Assembly (NCBI GenBank): GCA_027886185.1
Contig: WOAB01000878.1
Location: 4,786,001-4,850,000 of the forward strand
Origin: Rheum nobile
Lineage: Eukaryota > Streptophyta > Magnoliopsida > Caryophyllales > Polygonaceae
Reading direction: 5' to 3'
Length of the DNA: 64,000 bases
The stretch's first letter is position 1; the number at the start of each line of letters is the position of its first letter. Of the stretch, positions 23,675-36,726 are shown one piece after another. Both the position numbers and the translations under genes were made by a program. A model generated the notes under the pieces. It saw only the letters and a program-made list of their open reading frames with translations. It had not been told where the DNA came from and ran no database searches.

Positions 23675-23840
23675 CTTACAAAGGAATGGAACTAACGACT
23701 TCTGACAAACTAAGTCAATATGTACGTGTTCGATCACAAGAATAACTCATGGTTTAGATTAGTGGTTTAGAGTTTAGACATATTACGTACTATTGTATAG
23801 TTAGATTTGGATTGGAAGATATATTATTTGTATTGGTTTT

Positions 23841-24040
23841 TATTGTGATTTACCATATTATATCTTTTAGTTAAGTTGTTATCTTGTTTAGTTTTAGATT
23901 AGATCATATCTTTATCTTTTCTATCTTATCTTTCTAGCTTATCTTGGGAGGCAAGCACCTTGTAAGTATATATATTGAGGGTTGAGGTAAATAATAGACA
24001 GAGGAATATCTTCCCAAAATTTCCTCCTTCGTTTTGTTCA
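23841..24040 (+). repeat. Copia 1B 5' LTR
   Basis: 200 bp, beginning TATTGTG and ending GTTCA. The primer-binding site TGGTATCAGAGC starts at 24041. Confidence 0.93.
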
Positions 24041-24129
24041 TGGTATCAGAGCAAACAAACACAATTCCTCAAAATTTCTGATCGTCCTCCTAACACCGAC
24101 GAAATTCAGTTTCTGCTGTGTCCGTAACC

Positions 24130-27100
24130 ATGGGAGAAGGCGATCCTATTCCGAAGAAGGGTGTGTCACATCCGACATCTCCATACTATTTACATCCCTC
24201 GGATAATCTCGGAATGAATATTAGTTCTGTGATATTCAAAGGGGACAATTTTTCCGAATGGCAGAAGGCACTCAAAACTGCCTTTCGTGCCAAACGGAAG
24301 ATCAAATTCCTTGAAGGGACGATCTTGCGACCAGCTGATGGTTTGCCTCATGTTGAAGACTGGACTAGCGTGAATTCCATGCTTGTTGCGTGGGTGCTTC
24401 AATCGATCGAGCCCTCTCTTCGCTCTACTGTCACATATTTTGAGTCTGTCAAAGACTTGTGGGATGACTTGATTCAGCGGTTCTCCATTGGCAATGCTCC
24501 GAGGATCCACCAACTACGCATTGAAATTGCTCGTTGCGATCAAGGCGGAGATAGCGTGGCTGCTTACTTTGGGCGTCTCAAATTACTTTGGGACGAGTTA
24601 GGCAATTATCTCCGACCTCGTTCCTGTTCCTGTGCAGGCTGCAAGTGCACTTGGGTTGCTGAACTCAATATCGAGCGAGAAGAGGAACACTTAAGTCAGT
24701 TTCTTATGGGTCTTAATGGTGATTTATATGGTCACATTCGTTCTAATATCATCGCTCAAGATCCCCTCCCGTCCATCAACCGTGCTTATGCTCTTATTGT
24801 TCAAGAAGAGCGACATCACAGCCTTACCAAAGAGAAGGAAGTGCGATCTAAAGCTGCGGCCTTTTCAGTTCAGAAAGGCGCATCTTCAGGGCCGTCTCCT
24901 CCTGCAAAGTCAGACTCCTCAACTAACAAGCCCGTCTGCTCACATTGTGGGAAACCAGGCCACGAGATCACGTCTTGCTATCGGATCATTGGCTTCCCAG
25001 AAGGCTATGGTCGAGGAAGAGGACGCGGGAGAGGACGAGGGGCTGGTTCATCATCGTCTGCATCCAGCTCCACTGCGGTTGCAAACGCAGCACAAGGGGT
25101 GCCTTCACAGTCTGCCGGGACCCAACTTTCAACACAGGACCGAGAGGCTTTTGTTCCAAGTCTCACCAACCAGCAGTGGTCTCAAGTCTTTCATATGTGG
25201 AAAACTTTCGACTCCTCCAGTGGCAATGATAAGCTAATGGGTAAGCATAAAATTCAGTGGATTCCGGATATCGGTGCCTCGTTTCATATGACGGGCAATC
25301 TAGATTTTTTGACCGACCTGCGTGCCGTTCCTACGTCATCTGTTATTCTGTCCGATGGAAACCATGCTACTGCCCATCAAGCTGGCACTGCTGTTGTTGG
25401 AGACCATCTCACAATCTCCCTAGTCAACTTTGTTCCTAAATTACATTGCAATCTTATTTCGTTTTCCAAATTAAATAAGGATATGAAATCCATTATCACT
25501 TTATCTGATAAGCTTTGTGTGATCCAGGATCGCAGTACGAGGATAGTGATTGGCGCGGGTGAAGAGAGGGGTGGTGTCTACTGGCTATATCCGGCTATTG
25601 CTCCAACGTCTATCTGCAATGCTACTCTGTCTTCGTCTGCTCCTCTCTGGCATCAACGATTGGGTCACCCGTCTTTTTCTATTTTAAAGCATTTGTCCAG
25701 CATAGTCTTTGTCGATACAAAATTGTTAGCTACACCATGTTTAGTTTGTTCTCGTTCTAAGCAAACTCGTGATAATTTTGTTCCCAGTTTTAATAAAGCC
25801 AGTGAGTTATTTGAATTAATTCATTGTGATGTATGGGGTCCTTATAGTGTTACTGCTAGTTGTGGTGCTAGTTATTTTTTAACCATTGTGGATGACTACT
25901 CAAGGTCCACCTGGGTCTACTTGATGGCTTCCAAGACTGAAGTCACACGTCTTCTTCAAAATTTCTGCGCTTTTGTCCAGACACAGTTTTCTAAACCGTG
26001 CGTCGGGTTCGTAGTGACAACGGGACATAATTTCGTCATCTCCTGTCCTTCTTCTCATCTCAAGGCATTGTGTTTGAGACTTCCTGTGTTGGGACTCCAC
26101 AACAGAATGGGCGTGTTGAACGGAAGCATCGTCACATTCTTAATGATGACAGGGCCCTTCATTTTCAAGCCTCTCTCCCTATCAGATTTTGGGGAGAATG
26201 TGTTCTTGCTGCGGTCTACTTAATTAACCGCACACCAACTACTCTTCTTGATGGCAAGACTCCTTACGAGTCTCTCTTTGGAAGGCCACCTGATCTTAGT
26301 CATCTCCGGACATTTGGTTGCTTGTGCCATGCCTCCCAAATACCTCGCAGCAAGGACAAGTTTGCATCCCAGGGGCGTCGCTGCATTTTTCTTGGATATC
26401 CTTTTGGCAAGAAAGCTTGGCGCCTCTATGATTTAGACAAACGAGAATTCTTCTTTTCTCGTGATGTTCATTTTTTTGAAGATCGATTTCCTTATGCCGA
26501 TGGACCATCTCCCACGCCTCCTGTCATAGCGCCATCTCCTGCACCTACATCCTATGACACTGACTGTTTCGAACACATCGAACAACCCTTGGATCTTCCC
26601 GCTGCTATGCCTACGCCAACTTCGGCAACCGCATGCAGTCTGTTGCCTTCTACTGACAAGGGGAGTACCACACCACCAGTGGACACGAGCATCACTTCAG
26701 TCTCGTCGTCTCCTGCTTCTCCTACTGTCACACAGCCGACAGAGCTCTGCCGCAACGATCGATCACGTCAGTTGCCGGCCAAACTGCAGGATTTTGTGTG
26801 TCATTCTGCAACTCGTCCCACCCCTCTCGTCACAACACCCGCACCAGCACCACTCTCAGGTCCACTCTATTCTCTATCCAACTTTGTTAATTATGACAAG
26901 TTCTCATCGTCTCATGTTCAGTTCTTGGCGGCTATGACCGCTGAATTTGAACCCACGCGTTACTCTGAAGCGGTGCAACATGAAAAGTGGCGAATAGTCA
27001 TGTCTGAGGAGCTGTCTGCCTTAGAAAAGAATGGGACCTGGAAGTTAACTCACTTGCCACCTGGGAAGACATCAATTGGTTGCAAATGGGTGTATCGTAT

Positions 27101-28481
27101 TAAGTACAATTCCGACGGTTCGGTTGAACGTTATAAAGCCTGATTAGTGGTACTTGGTAACCATCAAATTGAAGGTGTTGACTACACAGAAACGTTTGCG
27201 CCTGTTGCAAAGATGTCGTTTGTTCGCCTTTTTCTCGCTGTTGCCGCTGTCAAAGGATGGGCTCTTCATCAAATGGACGTGCATAATGCGTTCCTCCATG
27301 ACGATCTGGACGAAGAGGTTTATATGCGGCTGCCACCAGGATTCACCTCGTCTCCTGGGAAAGTGTGCCGACTTCAGAAATCCTTATATGGTCTTCGACA
27401 AGCACCTCGCAACTGGTTTGCAAAACTTGCCACTTCGCTGCGGGCTTTCGGTTTTCAACAATCACGTGCTGATTATTCTTTGTTCTCCTTCATTCGAGGT
27501 ACTGTCACGATTTATGTCTTGGTTTATGTCGACAACATTATCATTGCTGGCAATTCTCCTCATGATATCTCCCGCTTCAAGACTTACCTTCATTCATGTT
27601 TCCATATGAAAGATCTGGGGTGTTTGAAATATTTTCTGGGACTTGAAATTGCCCATGGACATAATGGTTTATTCGTTTCTCAGAGGAAGTATGCACTAGA
27701 AATTTTGTCTGAAGCAGGGCTTCTCGCAACAAAGCCGACTGCATTTCCCATGCCTCAAAATCATGATCTTGGTCGTGCCTCTGGTCCCGACTTTACCGAC
27801 CCCGAGAAGTACCGCAGGCTTATTGGTCGCCTCATATATTTGACAATCACGCACCCGGATTTATGCTATTCGGTCCACATCATGTCCCAATTTATGCAGC
27901 AACCGAAGCTAGCTCATTGGCAAGCAGTGCTTCGTGTCCTCCATTACTTAAAGGGCCACCCCGGTCAAAGCATTCTTCTATCACGAACCAGTTCGCTGCA
28001 GCTTATCGCTTGTTCTGATTCCGACTGGGCGGCTTGTCCTCTTACTCGTCGCTCAATCACGGGGTACTTTGTCACTCTTGGAAACTCTCCTATCTCATGG
28101 AAATCCCAGAAGCAGTCCACAGTGTCACGGTCCTCTGCTGAGGCCGAATACCGGGCCATGGCCGCCGCTTGCTGCGAACTTCTTTGGCTCAAAGCTTTCA
28201 TGCGTTCTCTTGGCGTGCCTCATTCTAGCCCTATGAAGCTGCTTTGTGATAATCAAGCTGCCATGCATATTGTCGCCAATCTCGTCTTTCATGAAAGGAC
28301 GAAGCATATTGAGATCGATTGCCATTTCATTCGTGATTTGGTCCAGAATGGCATTGTTCACACCTCTTATCTACCCTCGTCAGAGCAACCTGCTGATATA
28401 TTTACCAAGGCTTTGGGCAAACAACAATTTTCGTTTCTTCTGGGCAAGTTGGACATCCGAGATCTTCATGCTCCAACTTGA
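24130..28481 (+). pseudogene. Copia 1B gag-pol polyprotein, broken
   Basis: Starts at ATG 24130. Gag and protease resemble Copia 1A, including the atypical DIGASFHMTG. In the integrase a single G is missing after 25995, and the original frame would also meet TAA at 26028-26030 in place of the Glu of NGTEF. The frame resumes from about 26070 with QQNGRVE. The TGA after ERYKA is shared with copy A (27141-27143). After it, RT and RNase H are open and in the same frame (27144-28481), so the frameshift of copy A is absent. The RT site is YVDN (27525-27536), as in copy A. The changes shared with A predate duplication; the integrase damage is private to B. Confidence 0.93.
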
Positions 28482-28488
28482 GGGGGAG

Positions 28489-28688
28489 TATTGTGATTTA
28501 CCATATTATATTTTTTAGTTAAGTTGTTATCTTGTTTAGTTTTTGATTAGATCATATCTTTATCTTTTCTATCTTATCTTTCTAGCTTATCTTGCGAGAC
28601 AAGCACCTTGTAAGTATATATATTGAGGGTTGAGGTAAATAATAGACAAATGAATATCTTCCCAAAATTTCCTCCTTCGTTTTGTTCA
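28489..28688 (+). repeat. Copia 1B 3' LTR
   Basis: 200-bp partner of 23841-24040, differing at about six positions, and followed by GTTTT. Confidence 0.92.
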
Positions 28689-28693
28689 GTTTT

Positions 28694-29719
28694 AGACTTT
28701 TAGTTAATGAACTTACATGATCAGTGATTGCAAAATACAGATTAGATCCAACTCTTTCAGTGCGTACAGCGTTAGCCAATTCATGATCTATGGCTGTTAC
28801 GTGGCAAAATATAATTCAAAGCCTCAAAGATCACAAACCATTATAGATTCATATATATTTATTTTGTTGAAATTATAGATCCATATATTGTATATACTTA
28901 ATTGTGCCAGCTAGCTATATACTCCCTCTGTCCCATATTATAAGCCCCACTTTGACCGGATTCAAATGTCGATGCGAATTTTGTATCGTTAATATCTCTA
29001 ATTACATAATCCTAAAAATTATAATTGTTTGATATTATCAAAGTACTCGTTGAGACGAATCAAACAAGACCCATGACTATGCTTTTTCTTATATATTGAA
29101 AGAAATCTTGAAGATTTCCTTTGTGAACAGTGTAAAAAACGCAAATGGGGTTTATAAACTGAGACGAAGGGAGTATTATTTAAGAATCCTAAAACTTTCT
29201 ATATTTTACGGAAGATATAAAACATATTAACATGGTTTTCGATCATCAATGTAAGTTCCCATCCCTCCTTGACACGTGCAGCATGCATATGATATAAGCC
29301 ATGCATATAGCCCATGCAAGCAATGTTGGGATTCCTTCTGTTCATGATTAGTCATGAGTCATGACTGACTTTATGCGACATACATATGTACGTCGACTCC
29401 ATCTTTTTAGCCATTTACGTTTCCAAAATTCTTACCCTAATGCAAAATTCTACATGTACACATGCATGTTGATCATTTAACTCTAGCTAAGTCAACTTTT
29501 TTTTTATACACATATCTTATATCTACTACCCTAATCGGGGTTTATGTGACAAGGAGTGATTTCGGGAGAAAGCACGGCGTACATTTCGTGTTAACTAAAA
29601 GATCATATATGAAATCCGCTAAGATTTACGGATCACAGTCAGTCAATTTAAATTTGACATTTGGGCAAGAGCATAATGTAGCGGGACCCACATCGAGGGT
29701 TTGCAAAAAAAAGGAGTAG
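28694..29719. other. Duplicated host intergenic DNA, copy B
   Basis: Matches 10658-10734 joined to 15599-16555, and shows the empty Copia 2 site (GTGCGTACAGCGTTAGCC, near 28760). It holds a Stowaway-like MITE. No gene is supported; the open frame at 29462-29719 has no domain. Confidence 0.7.
28922..29173. mobile_element. Stowaway-like (Tc1/mariner) MITE, copy B
   Basis: 252 bp, counterpart of 15750-16007, with CTCCCTCTGTCCC ends and TA flanks (28920-28921 and 29174-29175). Slightly shorter through small deletions. Confidence 0.85.
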
Positions 29720-29724
29720 TAGTA

Positions 29725-30008
29725 TGATACAGAGTGCCACAGAGGAAGGTAGAAATGGAGGATAGAGAAGACTAATGTTCACATGAAACAACAATCTTCA
29801 TAGCTAGTTCGCGAGCTCCTTAGAAAGAAGAAAAGGAACCGTGCAAAATACCAGCAAGAGTTTCATTAGAGAGAGTTTTGAGGGAATTACAGAATACAAA
29901 AAATGTGAATAAGAATTCTGTTACAACAGAATTCTATTTATACAGTTGATGATGTCACTTAATAGCTAATGACGTCATTTATTAAAGAATCACATATTTC
30001 CTATATCA
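29725..30008 (-). repeat. Gypsy 3' LTR (left end)
   Basis: 284 bp, partner of 34588-34871. Contains a CTATTTATACAG stretch and TGACGTCA near 29970. Confidence 0.93.
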
Positions 30009-30037
30009 AAATCCTTCCCCTCCAAACAACCTTGTCC

Positions 30038-33000
30038 TCAAGGTTGAAACTGAGGATACTTCTGTACAAGATCATAGAAAAATTCCCATGTCGCTTCTTC
30101 AATTGGTTGATGAGATCACTGCACCAAAACCTTTGTTGCTGCCCTGCCTTGGCGGTTGACCATTTTCCTCTCTAAGATTGCCACTGGCTCCTTAACAAAA
30201 ACATCCTGAACCATAGAAGGTAAGGAATTGGAAGTAGAAGATGTACCCACATGTTGTTTCAGCTGAGATACATGGAAGACCGGGTGAACTTGGGAGGTAC
30301 TTGGCAAGTCCAACTTATAAGCTACATTTCCCATCTTATCAATGATCTTAAACGGCCCAAAATACTTAGGAGAAAGTTTCTGATTGACTCTGGTGGCAAT
30401 AGATTTCTGTCTATAAGGTTGAAGCTTGACAAACACCCAATCCCCAAGCTCAAAATTTCTGTCAGACCTGTGTTGATTAGCAATCTGTGCCATTCTGTGC
30501 TGAGCTCGCAGGAGATGAAACTTGAGGACTAAAATCATGTTCTCCCTTTCCTGCAAACATCTAGCCACTGTGTCGACCTTGGATTCTCCAGGCAAATAAG
30601 GAAGATGCTGTGGTGGAGTCTGACCATACACAATCTCAAATGGAGTAGCTTGAGCAGCAGAGTGAAAGGTTGTGTTGTACCAGAATTCAGCTAAGGGAAG
30701 CCACTTGCTCCACAAATGAGGTCGATCACTGCACATGCATCGCAAGTAGGTTTCAAGGCACCTATTAACCACTTCAGTCTGGCCATCCGTTTGTGGATGG
30801 TAGGCACTTGAATAGTTAAGAGATACTCCATGCAAAGTGAATAACTCCCTCCAAAAATCACTAAGAAAAACTGTATCTCTATCACTGATAATAGACTTAG
30901 GAAAACCATGCAGTTTGAACATATTGTTCAAATAAGATTGAGCCACAGTAGCAGCTGAGTAAGGGTGAACCAAGGACATAAAATGAGCAGCTTTACTGAG
31001 TCGGTCAACTACCACCAAGATCACAGATTTGCCAAATGAAAGAGGTAACCCATCAATGAAGTCGAGACTAACATCAGTCCAAATTGAATCAGGAATAGGT
31101 AAAGGTTGTATTAAACCTGGATAGGCAGCTGTATCATACTTGCATTGTTGACAAATAACACAGCTTTTGATGTACTGTTGAATGTCCGTGGACATGCCTT
31201 TCCAATAAAACAAACTCTTCACCCTTTGATGAGTGGCATCTCGGCCAGAGTGACCACTAGTACTAGCAGAATGCAACCACTGTAATATAGTGTTGCGAAG
31301 AGATACATCATTGGCCACAACCAATTTACCCTTTCTCCTCAACAAGTTATGACTCCAAGTAAAATGTTTCTTAGCTGTAGGATTGCTCTGCAATGTAGCA
31401 ATTAAATCCCTAAGTTGAGTATCATGTTCATAGCTATCCTTGATTCGCATGATCAAGTCTGATTCCACCACAGAAATAGCAAAATTGAGAACCTCAGCTT
31501 CCTCCTTTCTGGATAAGGCATCAGCCACCAGATTTTCCTTCCCTTTTTTGTACTGAATCTCATAGTCAAACTCCAATAGTTTGGGTAACCACTGCTGTTG
31601 AATTGGAGTATTAAGTCGTTGTTCAAGTAAATACTTCAAGCTTCTCTGGTCAGTTTTGATGATGAAATGACCAGTGAGGAGGTAGTGTCTCCATTTCTGC
31701 ACAGCAAAGACTACTGCAAGTAGCTCTTTCTCATAGATAGAAAGATGTAACTGTTTTCCTTTCAAATGTCTGCTAATGTAAGCTAGTGGATGGCCATTCT
31801 GCATCAACACAGCCCCAATACCCTGACCACTTGCATCAGTTTCTATAACAAATCCTTGTGTGAAAACTGGAAGAGCCAACACAGGTGCTTCACACAGTGC
31901 TTTTTTCAACTTAGCAAAGGCAGCTGCAGCTTCTTTAGACCATTCAAAGCCATCCTTCTTTGTGAGTAAGGTAAGAGGTCGAGCTATAACCCCAAAATCC
32001 TTGACAAACCTTCTATAATAGCCTGCCAAACCCAAAAATCCTCTGAGCTGCTTCAAATTCTGTGGTGTAGACCATTCAGCCACAGCTTGAACCTTTTGGG
32101 GATCAGTTGCCACTCCTGCTGCAGAGATGAAATGCCCCAGATATTCCACTTTGTCAGTAGCAAAAGAACATTTGCTCCTCTTAGCATACAAGTTATTCAC
32201 CCTCATCAATTCAAAGACACCTCTAAGATGACCCACATGAGTATCCACTGAGGAACTATAAATCAGTATATCATCAAAGAATATTAAGACACATTTCCTT
32301 AAGAATTCCTTGAAGATAGAATTCATTAAGCCTTGGAACGTGGCTGGCGCATTGGTCAAGCCAAAGGGCATGACCAAATACTCATAATGTCCATTATGAG
32401 TTTTAAAAGCAGTTTTGTGGACATCCCCTGGATGCATTCTGACTTGGTGATACCCTGCCCTCAAATCAATCTTAGAATATACCCTTGAGCCCCCTAACTC
32501 GTCCATTAAATCCTCAATTAATGGAATAGGAAACCTATCTTTGACTGTCATGCCATTCAAGCCTCTATAATCCACACAAAGTCTCCAAGTGCCATCCTTT
32601 TTCTTGACTAACACGACAGGGGAAGCATAAGAACTTGAGCTTGACTGAATGATGCCACTACTTAACATTTCCTGCACCATTTTATCAATCTCATTCTTTT
32701 GATAGACTGCATACCTATAAGGCCGTTGATTAATTGGATTAGAACCTTCAAGCAATGGAATCTGGTGATTATGGCCCTCTCTGAATGGAGGTAACTTGTC
32801 TGGCTCCTTAAAGATGTCACTGAATTCTTCAATCAACTGAGCAATCATAGGGTGAATATCCTGTTTTACATTCTGGGGAATAATAGAGCACAATGATGGC
32901 CTACATGTGTCTGTCACTTCCTGAACACACAACATTGCAAGCTGAGCATGTTGCCCTTCCATCTTACTTCGGAATTGTTATGCTTTAACCTCTCTTACAG

Positions 33001-34552
33001 ACCCAGATTTGATCCCATTCAGCACAACCTTTCTCTGACCCATTCTGAACTTCATAACCAGATTTTTGAAATCCCACTTGACTGGACCCAAAGTCTCTAA
33101 CCACTGAATGCCTAGAACCATATCACAACAACCCAATGGAATGACCATTACTTCTGCTGAGAATAGAATGTTCTGAAATTTCCAATCAAATCCTTCAACC
33201 TTTGTAGTTACATCCAGTGTACTTCCATCAGCCACTGCAACTTTGGTCAACCCTGTAGGACTAAATTTACATCCCAATTTCTCTGCTACAAATTTGTCAA
33301 TGAAATTATGAGTACTCCCTGAATCAATGAGAATGAATAAAGGTTTCTTGCCATAGACCCCACGTACCCTCATTGTTCTATAATCCGAGACTCCAGCAAC
33401 TGCATTTACTGAGATCTGAACTTTCTCAGTCTCATCATCTTGCAAGAATTCAGTATCAGAATCCACCTCTTCCTCATTCTCCACTTCCATCATGAACAAT
33501 TGGGTCTTCTTGTGCTTGAGATAGTGGCCAAGAGTATATTTCTCATCGCAAAAGTAACATAAACCTTTTGCACGTCTCTCACTCATCTCTTCATTTGACA
33601 AGAATTTCCTAGGAACAACATTGTCTTCCTTCTGTTGCTGCCCTTCACTCTATCTCGGACCACCAAGACTCTTCCCTTGATCGATCAAACTATCTCTCTT
33701 GAGAGGTAGTATCCCCTTGCTACCAAAATTGACAGATTTGTTGCTTCCCACAAACCCAGAATGTCTTCTCGGATGAGCACTTTCGTACAGCTTTCCCAAC
33801 ATCAAACATTGGAGAATAGAATGAGGCTGAAACATTCTCACGTGCATTTGCGTATCATTCTGAAGGCCAGCTAGATATGCACTGACCAAATACTCCTCTG
33901 GTAAAGTAACTCTGGTTCTGATTTGTTCGAATTTGTTATGGTAATCCACAATACCATCCACTTCTTGCAGATTCTTAAGTTCGGCAATCGGATCATCAAG
34001 AATTTCCCCAAATCGTTCAAGCAATAACTCTCTATAGGATTTCCAATCTGTGCTTAAACCTCGACCTAACTCAGATTGCAGAATAGACTGATGCCATGTC
34101 GCTGCTTGATCGTCAAAGTGAATTGAAGCTAAACTGATTTTCAATTCCTCAGGTGTATTATCAATTGCAAAAAATTGTTCAATCTTGAATAACCAATTCT
34201 TTACTTTCTCCCCATTGAAACGTGGAAAATCTATCTTTGATAATCTGGTAAGGCCCGAGTAATTCGGATTGATATTACCTCGACCGCGTAGTGGTTCTTG
34301 AGTCCTCGCCATCGCTGGAACCTCAAAATTCTGACCATTAGCTCTTTCGCCATGACCGCCATTGAAGGAGCTTGCTCCATTGTTGGTGAATAGTCGGATG
34401 GATTCAAACATCTCCGCTATTTTCGAATCCAATTTCTCATCAATCTTTGTCATCCGATTGTCTATCAATTGATCGATCTTCGAAGCGAGGTTTTCCTCAA
34501 CTTCTCGCGTTGTCGCTTCCTTGAGAGCCAATTGAGCTCTCGTTTCTGCCAT
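30038..34552 (-). pseudogene. Gypsy gag-pol polyprotein with chromodomain, three stops
   Basis: One frame runs from ATG 34552 (MAETRAQLALKEA) to the expected stop at 30040-30038, about 1505 codons, with no frameshift. Three stops interrupt it: TAG 33652-33650 (between gag and the knuckle), TAA 32980-32978 (after protease) and TGA 30118-30116 (in the chromodomain, where a Trp is expected after KVLVQ). The zinc knuckle is degenerate (CYFCDEKYTLGHYLK, last Cys missing). The protease has DSGSTHNF near 33320, RT has FFDDILIYS near 32275, RNase H has ETDASGQGIGAVL, and integrase has an HHCC finger plus SLDFIDGLP, DRDTVF and QTDGQTEVVNR. Family members of this type insert with help from the chromodomain. 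The copy is inactive as read, but young. Confidence 0.94.
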
Positions 34553-34587
34553 AACTTCCCAGGTTCGCCAAGCTTAACTGATACCAC

Positions 34588-34871
34588 TGATACAGAGTGC
34601 CACAGAGGAAGGTAGAAATGGAGGATAGAGAAGACTAATGTTCACATGAAACAACAATCTTCATAGCTAGTTCGCGAGCTCCTTAGGAAGAAGAAAAGGA
34701 ACCGTGCAAAATACCAGCAAGAGTTTCATTAGAGAGAATTTTAAGGGAATTACAGAATACAAAAAATGTGAATAAGAATTCTGTTACAACAGAATTCTAT
34801 TTATACAATTGATGATGTCACTTAATAGTTAATGACGTCATTTATTAAAGAATCACATATTTCCTATATCA
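34588..34871 (-). repeat. Gypsy 5' LTR (right end)
   Basis: 284 bp. The primer-binding site lies just to its left on the plus strand (ACTGATACCA, reverse complement). Followed by TAGTA. Confidence 0.93.
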
Positions 34872-34876
34872 TAGTA

Positions 34877-35276
34877 GAAGGAGACGCGTGGGACCCGCCA
34901 CCGGAGACTTTTATGGGATGCCACGTCGGCACGTGGTCAATATTTCTTTACTACTTTCCCAACTCTTTGCCGTGTCTTCTCTCCACCGACACGTACTCCC
35001 CATCGTTGCCTCTCTAGCTAGTCTCGTCTCTACTGTATTTTAACCTTTCATATATGCGGCGTATGAACACTAGCCCTTGTATTATTATAATGATAATTAT
35101 GAATTAATACGCATAAACTTAGATAAATGTTAGTACAAGTACAAGGATTTTGAAACGTTGGTGATGGCCTGGGGAACATATGGAGGCTTACCAGCCTAGT
35201 AGCTAGCTAGGGCACCTTAATTGCCACCTTTCTTTAATAGAATATTAATTACCTTAAATTTTAATACTTGTGCTAA
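34877..35276. other. Duplicated host intergenic DNA, copy B (right part)
   Basis: Matches 16556-16958 of copy A. Contains the G-box-like GGCACGTGGTC near 34930 and AT-rich DNA. No gene is supported. Confidence 0.65.
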
Positions 35277-35384
35277 TACTCCCTCCATTTCAAAATATAG
35301 TTTCTCTTTCCATTTTGGTTGTCCCCTTAAATTGTTCCTCTTTCTATTTTTGTCCAAAAAAATACCCTAAAATACCATATTTTC

Positions 35385-35527
35385 TTTTGAAGGACATTAT
35401 CTTGTATATATCTATTTACTATCCTTTAGGGAAGATCTTGTACATATTTAGTTTTGCCCTAACCTTGTATATATATCCTTCACTGATTCAATAATAAGAA
35501 AGCCATTCTATTTACCATAATTTATCA
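35385..35527 (+). repeat. Copia 3B 5' LTR
   Basis: 143 bp, TTTTGAAGG to TTTATCA, partner of 39962-40104. Confidence 0.92.
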
Positions 35528-35675
35528 TGGTATCTAGAGCCTCCTAATTTTTTTTCCAATCTTCATGCTTCCGCCTACCCTAATTTCTACCGCCGGCATA
35601 TTGCCCTAATCCCTACCGCCGTCTTCTCGGCCACCGTAACCTACAGCCGCCACATATCTCCTGCCCTACCGAACC

Positions 35676-36726
35676 ATGACCGGTGATCCAAAGAAACCTG
35701 CACCCATGTCCGACTTCTCCTCTCCGTATTATCTACACCCTTCCGATCACACCGGACTTCACATCTGTTCGATCACCTTGACGAGCACCAACTACCAAGA
35801 ATGGTCTATCGCAATGCGGAATTCTTTTCGCGCTCGTCGGAAACTCGGGTTTATCGACGGTTCCATTGCTAAACCGGCCGCCGGCACGCCCGAACTCGAT
35901 GACTGGCATATGGTGAATTCCATGCTCGTCGGTTGGATTCATAAGTCCATTGACGCATCTCTGCGCTCGTCTATCAATTACTTCGACAATGTCAAAGATC
36001 TTTGGGATCAACTCCGCAACCGGTTTTCGGTTGGTAACGGGCCGCGCAAGTTGAATCTTTTATCCACTCTCGTCTGAATTCGTCAAAACGGGTAGTCAGT
36101 AGATGATTATTTCGGCTCCTTCAAGAAGTTGTGGGACGATCTGCTCGCCTCCTCGCCAATGTACTTGCGGCAAGTGCTCGTGTAATCTCTCTACTCTGAT
36201 CGCGTCCGACAAAGATGAGGACATGGTCTATCACTTCCTCATCGGCCTCGCTGATACTTTTAGCACCCTGTGCTCCTCTCTCATGGCGCAAGATCCCATT
36301 CCCGACATCAACCGTGTTCTTGCCCTTGTCCTTCAAGAAGAAAGCCACAACTCTACCGTGGTTTCTCGGGATGCTACTGTAGATTCTGTCGCTATGTCGG
36401 CGCGTACGGGCTCGTCATCTTCTCGCCCTCCATCTACGGTCGATCGTAAGTCTCTTACCTGCTCGCACTGCGGTCGAACCAGGCATGACGAGGCCACATG
36501 TTTCAAGAAACATGGCGTCCCCGATTGGGTTGTAGAGAAACGGGCCGCTAGTCACAGTCGCGGCTCTGCTCCGTCTTCTGGTCGCGGTTGTGCGTCAGGG
36601 CACGCCAATTCAGCCCAGCAGCAGGCTCCTATAGGCGCTCATACACCGCCTACTAATGCGGATCGTCAAGCATTCGGTCCATCTATCTCCAATGAGCAAT
36701 GGTCTTCGGTTCTAAACTTGTTCTGA
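35676..36726 (+). pseudogene. Copia 3B gag, broken
   Basis: Starts at ATG 35676 with the same N-terminus as copy A. It is broken by TGA 36075-36077 (CGA in copy A), TAG 36093-36095 (CAG in copy A) and an 8-bp deletion around 36145-36160 that shifts the frame. A further TGA (36724-36726) replaces CGA just before the protease region. The zinc knuckle CSHCGRTRHDEATC is still readable, with a Gly-to-Arg change. No functional Gag can be made from this copy. Confidence 0.92.

Larger units (their letters stand above)
23841..28688 (+). mobile_element. Ty1/Copia LTR retrotransposon 'Copia 1', copy B
   Basis: A 4848-bp duplicate of Copia 1A, with 200-bp LTRs (23841-24040 and 28489-28688) and the same GTTTT flanks (23836-23840 and 28689-28693). 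The shared target duplication and flanks show it arose by segmental duplication, not by a second insertion. The polypurine tract is 28480-28488. Confidence 0.95.
29725..34871 (-). mobile_element. Ty3/Gypsy chromovirus-type LTR retrotransposon, only in copy B
   Basis: A 5147-bp element with 284-bp LTRs (29725-30008 and 34588-34871) beginning TGATACAG and ending TATATCA. TAGTA duplications lie at 29720-29724 and 34872-34876. Copy A has the empty site near 16550, so the insertion followed the duplication. On the element strand the primer-binding site TGGTATCAGTTAAGC lies just inside the right LTR and a purine tract (GGAGGGGAAGGATTT) just inside the left LTR. The LTRs differ at about five positions (under 2 percent). 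The gene order RT, RNase H, integrase, chromodomain identifies Ty3/Gypsy. Confidence 0.96.
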
